The translations under genes were made by a program, and so were the position numbers. Below are positions 56,532 to 64,000 of a DNA stretch of 64,000 bases, one piece after another. Source of the DNA: Streptomyces sp. RerS4 (GTDB lineage Bacteria > Actinomycetota > Actinomycetes > Streptomycetales > Streptomycetaceae); assembly GCF_023515955.1 (NCBI RefSeq), contig NZ_CP097322.1, positions 2,871,001-2,935,000 on the forward strand. Reading direction: 5' to 3'. The first letter of the stretch is position 1. The number at the start of each line of letters is the position of its first letter. A model generated the notes under the pieces. It saw only the letters and a program-made list of their open reading frames with translations, was not told the origin of the DNA and ran no database searches.

Positions 56532-57218
56532 ATGAGCACGGGGGGACTCATCGTCATCGTCACCGGCGCCACGGCCCGACCGCCGGCCGCCGAGACACCA
56601 CCGCTGACGACCTCACGCGACGCCGCCCGCGAGGCCGCCGAACGCGAGCTGGCCAAACCCGCCTACCACCAGAGCGACCCGAGCCTCCTCGAAAGGGCCC
56701 TGGACCGCTTCTGGGAATGGGTCGGCTCCCTCTTCGACAGCGCCGCCGGATCCACCCCCGGCGGCGCCCTCGGCCTGCTCGCCATCGCCGTCCTCGTCAT
56801 CCTGGCCGTCGCCGCCCTCTGGTGGCGCCTCGGCACCCCCCGCCGCCTCCCCTCCGGCGCCGGCACCCTCTTCGACGACGGCCCCCGCAGCGCCGCCGAC
56901 CACCGCACCGCCGCCGAAGCCCACGCGGCCGCCGGCCGCTGGACCGAAGCCGTCCAGGAACGCATGCGGGCCGTCGTCCGCTCCCTGGAGGAACGCACCC
57001 TCCTCGACCCCCGCCCCGGCCGCACCGCCGACGAGGCCGCCGCCGAAGCCGCCGCCTCCCTCCCCGCCCACGCCGCCGACCTGCGCGCCGCCGCCCGCAC
57101 CTTCGACGACGTCACCTACGGCGGCCGCACCGCCGACCCCGACACGTACGCCCGCCTGCGCACCCTGGACCTCACCCTGGAGCGCGCCAAGCCGCTCCTG
57201 ACGGGACCCACGGCATGA
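56532..57218 (+). CDS. DUF4129-domain membrane protein
   Basis: 228 residues. One clear TM helix (ALGLLAIAVLVILAVAALWW) separates an N-terminal part containing HQSDPSLLERALDRFWEWVGSLFDSA from the DUF4129 domain (HRTAAEAHAAAGRWTEAVQERMRAVVRSLEERTLLD, GRTADEAAAEAA, FDDVTYGGRTADPDTYARLR). DUF4129 proteins accompany MoxR/DUF58 operons. The gene begins eight bases after its neighbour and overlaps the next by four (ATGA). Confidence 0.85.
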   Translation: MSTGGLIVIVTGATARPPAAETPPLTTSRDAAREAAERELAKPAYHQSDPSLLERALDRFWEWVGSLFDSAAGSTPGGALGLLAIAVLVILAVAALWWRLGTPRRLPSGAGTLFDDGPRSAADHRTAAEAHAAAGRWTEAVQERMRAVVRSLEERTLLDPRPGRTADEAAAEAAASLPAHAADLRAAARTFDDVTYGGRTADPDTYARLRTLDLTLERAKPLLTGPTA

Positions 57219-58435
57219 CCGCCCCGCACCCCACCCCCCAGCGGCCCGCCACCGCCGGCACCTCCACCGCGCCCACCCGCGCACAGCTGTGGACCCGCGC
57301 CCGCGGCCTCCTCCTCGCCCTCGGCGTCCTGATCGCCGCCGCCGTCCTCCTCGCCGGCCTCCAGGCGGGCGACCACCACGGCCGCCTCGACCCCCGCTCC
57401 GCCGACCCCGACGGCAGCCGCGCCCTCGCCCAACTCCTCAAGGAACGCGGCGTCACCACCCGCGTCGTCACCCACGCCGACGAAGCCGTCGCCGCCGCGA
57501 GCCCCACCACCACCCTCCTGGTCACCGACCCCGACCTCCTGGGCGAACGCCAACGACGCGCCGTACGCTCCGCCATCGACCTCTCCGGCGGCCGCACCGT
57601 CCTCATCGCCCCCGACACCTCCCTCACCGACCTGGCCCCCACCACCCGCACCCGGGGCCCCGCCCACCGCGGCGACCTCGCCCCCGACTGCGCCCTGCCC
57701 GCCGCCACCACGGCCGGCCGCGCCACCACCGGCGACGGCGACCGCTACTCCACCGACCGACCCGGCGCCACCGCCTGCTACCCCGCCGACGGCCACCCCA
57801 CCCTCCTCGTCCTCCCGGCCGACAAGGGCGGCGACACCGTCCTCCTCGGCTCCGAGACGATCCTGCGCAACGAGACCCTCGCCCGCGAGGGCAACGCCTC
57901 CCTCGCCCTGCAACTCCTCGGCTCCCGCCCCGACCTCGTCTGGTACCTGCCGAACCTCGCCGACATGCCTGCCGACGCCGACGCCGAGGAACAGAGCCTC
58001 CTCGACCTCGTCCCCGCCGGCTGGACCTGGGCCGCCCTGCAACTCTGCGTCGCCGCCGTCCTCGCCGCCCTCTGGCGAGCCCGCCGCCTCGGACCCCTCG
58101 TCACCGAGCGACTCCCCGTGGCCATCCGCGCCTCCGAAGCCACCGAAGGCCGCGCCCGCCTCTACCGCAAGGCCGCCGCCCGCGACCGCGCCGCCACCGT
58201 GCTGCGCGCCGCCACCCGCGAACGCCTCGCCGTACTGGTCGGCGTACCGCCCACCCAGGCCCACGACCCCGCCGCCCTGCTCCCGGCCGTCACCACCCAC
58301 CGCACAAGCCCCACCCCGGACGCCGGCCCCGACCCGGCCACCCTCCTCTTCGGCACCACCCCCGCCGACGACGCGGCACTCGTCGCGCTCGCCGACCACC
58401 TCGACGCCCTCGAAAGAGAGGTCCGCACCTCATGA
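57215..58435 (+). CDS. DUF4350-domain membrane protein
   Basis: 406 residues. TM1 (LLLALGVLIAAAVLLAGLQAG), then the DUF4350 domain (RLDPRSADPDGSRALAQLLKERGVTTRVV, TTLLVTDPDLLGERQRRAV, LLVLPADKGGDTVLLGSETILRNE), then TM2 near WAALQLCVAAVLAALWRARRLGP and a cytoplasmic tail. The external domain resembles a glutamine-amidotransferase/ABC_transp_aux fold without obvious catalytic residues. Coupled by ATGA overlaps to DUF4129 upstream and MoxR downstream. Confidence 0.85.
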   Translation: MTAPHPTPQRPATAGTSTAPTRAQLWTRARGLLLALGVLIAAAVLLAGLQAGDHHGRLDPRSADPDGSRALAQLLKERGVTTRVVTHADEAVAAASPTTTLLVTDPDLLGERQRRAVRSAIDLSGGRTVLIAPDTSLTDLAPTTRTRGPAHRGDLAPDCALPAATTAGRATTGDGDRYSTDRPGATACYPADGHPTLLVLPADKGGDTVLLGSETILRNETLAREGNASLALQLLGSRPDLVWYLPNLADMPADADAEEQSLLDLVPAGWTWAALQLCVAAVLAALWRARRLGPLVTERLPVAIRASEATEGRARLYRKAAARDRAATVLRAATRERLAVLVGVPPTQAHDPAALLPAVTTHRTSPTPDAGPDPATLLFGTTPADDAALVALADHLDALEREVRTS

Positions 58436-59397
58436 CGGCCACCACGGACAGCAGCGCCCGTTCCTCCCTGGAGGCGCTCCGCACCGAGATCGCCAAGGCC
58501 GTGGTCGGCCAGGACTCCGCCGTCACCGGCCTGGTCGTCGCCCTCCTGTGCCGCGGCCACGTCCTCCTCGAAGGCGTCCCCGGCGTCGCGAAGACCCTCC
58601 TGGTGCGCGCCCTCGCCGCCTCGCTGTCCCTCGACACCAAGCGCGTCCAGTTCACCCCCGACCTGATGCCCAGCGACGTCACCGGCTCCCTCGTCTACGA
58701 CGCCCGCACCGCCGAGTTCTCCTTCCAGGACGGCCCGGTCTTCACCAACCTCCTCCTCGCCGACGAGATCAACCGCACGCCCCCCAAGACCCAGTCCTCG
58801 CTCCTCGAAGCGATGGAGGAACGCCAGGTCACCGTCGACGGCACCCCCCGCAGGCTCCCCGAGCCCTTCCTCGTCGCCGCCACCATGAACCCCGTCGAGT
58901 ACGAGGGCACCTACCCCCTCCCCGAAGCCCAACTCGACCGCTTCCTCCTCAAACTGACGGTCCCCCTGCCCTCCCGCGAGGACGAGATCGGCGTCCTGAC
59001 CCGCCACGCCGCCGGCTTCGACCCGCGCGACCTGCACGCCGCCGGCCTGCGCCCCGTCGCCGGCCCCGAACAGCTCGCAGCCGCCCGCCGGGCCGTCGAA
59101 TCCACCGCCGTCTCCCCCGAGATCACCGCCTACGTCGTCGACATCTGCCGCGCCACCCGCGAATCCCCCTCCCTCACCCTCGGCGTCTCCCCGCGCGGCG
59201 CGACCGCCCTCCTGGCCACCGCCCGCGCCTGGGCCTGGCTCACCGGCCGCGACTACGTCACCCCCGACGACGTCAAGGCCCTCGCCCTGCCGACCCTGCG
59301 CCACCGCGTCCAACTACGCCCCGAAGCCGAGATGGAAGGCGTCACCCCCGACTCGGTGATCACGGCGATCCTCGCCCACGTCCCCGTCCCCCGCTGA
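58432..59397 (+). CDS. MoxR-family AAA+ ATPase
   Basis: 321 residues. Walker A EGVPGVAKTLLVRALA (47-54 core), Walker B LLLADEINRTPPKTQSSLLEAMEE, sensor I VAATMNPVEYEGTYPLPEAQLDRF, sensor 2 in SPRGATALLATARAWA. MoxR ATPases act as chaperones that activate or assemble partner complexes, commonly with DUF58/VWA proteins encoded next door, as here. Membrane-associated through its partners (inference). Overlaps both neighbours by a few bases. Confidence 0.95.
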   Translation: MTATTDSSARSSLEALRTEIAKAVVGQDSAVTGLVVALLCRGHVLLEGVPGVAKTLLVRALAASLSLDTKRVQFTPDLMPSDVTGSLVYDARTAEFSFQDGPVFTNLLLADEINRTPPKTQSSLLEAMEERQVTVDGTPRRLPEPFLVAATMNPVEYEGTYPLPEAQLDRFLLKLTVPLPSREDEIGVLTRHAAGFDPRDLHAAGLRPVAGPEQLAAARRAVESTAVSPEITAYVVDICRATRESPSLTLGVSPRGATALLATARAWAWLTGRDYVTPDDVKALALPTLRHRVQLRPEAEMEGVTPDSVITAILAHVPVPR

Positions 59398-60707
59398 TGG
59401 CCCTCACCGGACGCGCCGCCCTCGTCGCGGCCCTCGCCAGCCTGCCCGTGGGCATCCTCGAACCCAGCTGGACGGGCCTCCTCGCCGTCAACGCCCCCCT
59501 GGCCCTGGCCTGCGCCGTCGACTACGCCCTCGCCGCCCCCGTCCGCACCCTGCGCCTGACCCGCTCCGGCGACACCTCCGTCCGCCTCGGCGAAGCCGCC
59601 GACGTCCACCTCACCGTCACCAACCCCGGTACGCGCCCCCTGCGCGCCCTCCTCCGCGACGCCTGGCCCCCCAGCAGCGGGCAACCCGGCACGGAAGCCC
59701 TCGCCTCCCGCCGCACCCTGCGCGTCCCCGCCGGCGAACGCCGCCGCCTGACCACCCGCCTGCGCCCCACCCGCCGCGGCGACCACACCGCCGACCGCGT
59801 CACGATCCGCTCGTACGGCCCCCTCGGCCTCCTGGCCCGCCAGGGCTCGCACATCGTCCCCTGGACGGTCCGCGTGCTGCCCCCCTTCACCAGCCGCAAG
59901 CACCTCCCCTCGCGCCTGGCCCGCCTGCGCGAACTCGACGGCCGCACCAGCCTCCTGACCCGCGGCGAAGGCACCGAATTCGACAGCCTGCGCGACTACA
60001 TCCCCGGCGACGACACCCGCTCCATCGACTGGCGCGCCACCGCCCGCCGCCAAGAGGTCGCCGTCCGCACCTGGCGCCCCGAACGCGACCGCCACATCCT
60101 GATCTGCCTCGACACCGGCCGCACCTCCGCCGGTCGCGTCGGCGACGCCCCCCGCCTGGACTCCGCCATGGACGCCGCCCTGCTCCTCACCGCCCTCGCC
60201 CTGCGCGCCGGCGACCGCGTCGACCTCCTGGCCCACGACCGCCGCCCCCGCGCCCAGGTCCAAGGCCGCGGGGCCGCCGACACCCTCCCCGCGTTCGTCA
60301 ACGCCATGGCCGGCCTGGAACCGGAACTCGTCGAAACCGACGCCCGCACCCTCGTCTCCACCATCCTGCGCAGCGCCCCACGCCGCTCCCTGGTGGTCCT
60401 CCTGACGAGCCTGGACGCGGCCCCCATCGAGGAGGGCCTGCTCCCGCTCCTCCCCCGCCTCACCCAGCGCCACACGGTGGTCCTGGCCTCGGTCTCCGAC
60501 CCCCACATCGCCGACATGGCCACCTCACGGGGCTCCGTCGACGCCGTCTACGAAGCCGCGGCCGCCACCCAAACCCAATCCCAACGCCGCCGCACCGCCG
60601 ACCAACTCACCCGCCACGGCGTCCACGTAGTAGACGCCACCCCGGACACCCTCCCCCCGGCCCTGGCCGACGCCTACCTGTCCCTGAAAGCCGCCGGCCG
60701 CCTCTAA
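59397..60707 (+). CDS. DUF58-domain protein
   Basis: 436 residues. Two N-terminal hydrophobic segments (ALVAALASLPVGIL and LLAVNAPLALACAVDYAL) are followed by a beta-rich region and the DUF58 signature FDSLRDYIPGDDTRSIDWRATARRQEVAVRTWRPE (near 198), then a VWA-like domain (HILICLDTGRTSAGRV, MDAALLLTALALRAGDRVDLLAHD). The MIDAS pattern D-x-S/G is degenerate (DTGRT). Last gene of the operon; start and previous stop share one base (TGATG). It converges on the 5S rRNA gene. Confidence 0.93.
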   Translation: MALTGRAALVAALASLPVGILEPSWTGLLAVNAPLALACAVDYALAAPVRTLRLTRSGDTSVRLGEAADVHLTVTNPGTRPLRALLRDAWPPSSGQPGTEALASRRTLRVPAGERRRLTTRLRPTRRGDHTADRVTIRSYGPLGLLARQGSHIVPWTVRVLPPFTSRKHLPSRLARLRELDGRTSLLTRGEGTEFDSLRDYIPGDDTRSIDWRATARRQEVAVRTWRPERDRHILICLDTGRTSAGRVGDAPRLDSAMDAALLLTALALRAGDRVDLLAHDRRPRAQVQGRGAADTLPAFVNAMAGLEPELVETDARTLVSTILRSAPRRSLVVLLTSLDAAPIEEGLLPLLPRLTQRHTVVLASVSDPHIADMATSRGSVDAVYEAAAATQTQSQRRRTADQLTRHGVHVVDATPDTLPPALADAYLSLKAAGRL

Positions 60708-60784
60708 AGCCGTTCCGTGGCGGCGAACGCCAACCCGAACGAGGTTCCCCTGGTCATTTTGGTAGAGCGGGCCCTAAACGCAGA

Positions 60785-60814
60785 AAAGCCCCGCACCAGA
60801 AGGTGCGGGGCTTT
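60785..60814 (-). terminator. rRNA operon terminator (also serves the DUF58 operon)
   Basis: AAAGCCCCGCACC / GGTGCGGGGCTTT, 13-bp perfect stem with a 4-base loop. On the minus strand it is followed by TTTTCTG, 13 bases after the 5S 3' end; on the plus strand it comes 77 bases after the DUF58 stop. Confidence 0.9.
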
Positions 60815-60826
60815 CCCACAATGATT

Positions 60827-60945
60827 GTTCGGCGGCGTCCTACTCTCCCACAGGGTCCCCCCTGCAGTACCATCGGCGCTGAAAGGCTTAGCTTCCGGGT
60901 TCGGAATGTAACCGGGCGTTTCCCTAACGCTATGACCACCGAAAC
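60827..60945 (-). rRNA. rrf: 5S ribosomal RNA
   Basis: ~119 bases beginning GTTTCGGTGGTCATAGCG and ending GGACGCCGCCGAAC. It has the canonical helix I pairing of its ends and the loop sequence CCGAACCCGGAAGCTAAG. It is the last gene of the minus-strand rRNA operon, about 73 bases after 23S. Confidence 0.97.
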
Positions 60946-61018
60946 ACTATGAAGTTAACCAACCGGGCAATATCACGGTCGTTACTTCAGAACTAACACA
61001 GTGGACGCGAGCAACTGA

Positions 61019-64000
<2,982 letters not shown>

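Overview
This window is chromosomal DNA of a Streptomyces or close relative. It has very high GC with GC-rich third positions, strong GGAGG-type ribosome sites, GTG and TTG starts, paired GC-rich hairpin terminators, and families typical of the genus (NnaR, PkaA/PkaB, MtrAB-LpqB, the 180-kDa NAD-glutamate dehydrogenase, NarL-type orphan regulator). From memory the gene order resembles the conserved core around SCO2951-SCO3013 of S. coelicolor. The species cannot be named from sequence alone.

Layout. 1-4.5 kb: start of an ACT-domain malic enzyme, a HelD-type helicase, a small cassette between ~65-bp inverted repeats, and a CGNR zinc-finger regulator. 4.6-10.4 kb: nitrate/nitrite block (narK, nnaR, GNAT) with a candidate GlnR box, then a divergent LysR/MFS pair. 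10.5-13.2 kb: a secreted collagen-like SH3 protein, a bicistron of two small proteins bracketed by two identical terminators, and tmRNA. 13.3-18.5 kb: ftsE-ftsX-S41 protease-smpB leading toward ssrA, a tiny zinc-ribbon membrane protein, and prfB. 18.5-26.5 kb: a leader-peptide ORF before a 2OG-Fe(II) oxygenase, kinases pkaB and pkaA, and an FHA/FtsK-like gene broken by three frame changes. 26.6-30.3 kb: a sugar-type ABC importer whose first permease carries a large inserted domain. 30.4-35.2 kb: a cell-wall glycopolymer locus (GT2/TagF-like enzyme, TetR regulator, Wzm/Wzt-like exporter). 35.3-45.6 kb: NAD-glutamate dehydrogenase, HAD hydrolase, DUF6912 gene, Rv3235-like gene and secA. 45.8-50.4 kb: GNAT, YcaQ-like glycosylase, orphan NarL-type response regulator, hpf, comF. 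50.5-60.7 kb: mtrA-mtrB-lpqB and, divergently, a five-gene membrane protein/DUF4129/DUF4350/MoxR/DUF58 operon. 60.8-64 kb: 3' end of an rRNA operon (23S partial, 5S) on the minus strand.

Functional themes. Ribosome rescue and translation quality (ssrA, smpB, prfB, hpf) lie near division and envelope genes (ftsEX, secA, mtrAB-lpqB, pkaAB, teichoic-acid-like export), with nitrogen metabolism at both ends of the left half (nnaR/narK, NAD-glutamate dehydrogenase). Nothing here is a phage, plasmid, CRISPR array or large biosynthetic cluster. The least explained items are the inverted-repeat cassette, the terminator-bracketed small bicistron next to ssrA, the leader peptide before the oxygenase, the permease with an inserted domain, and the frame-broken FHA/FtsK gene.
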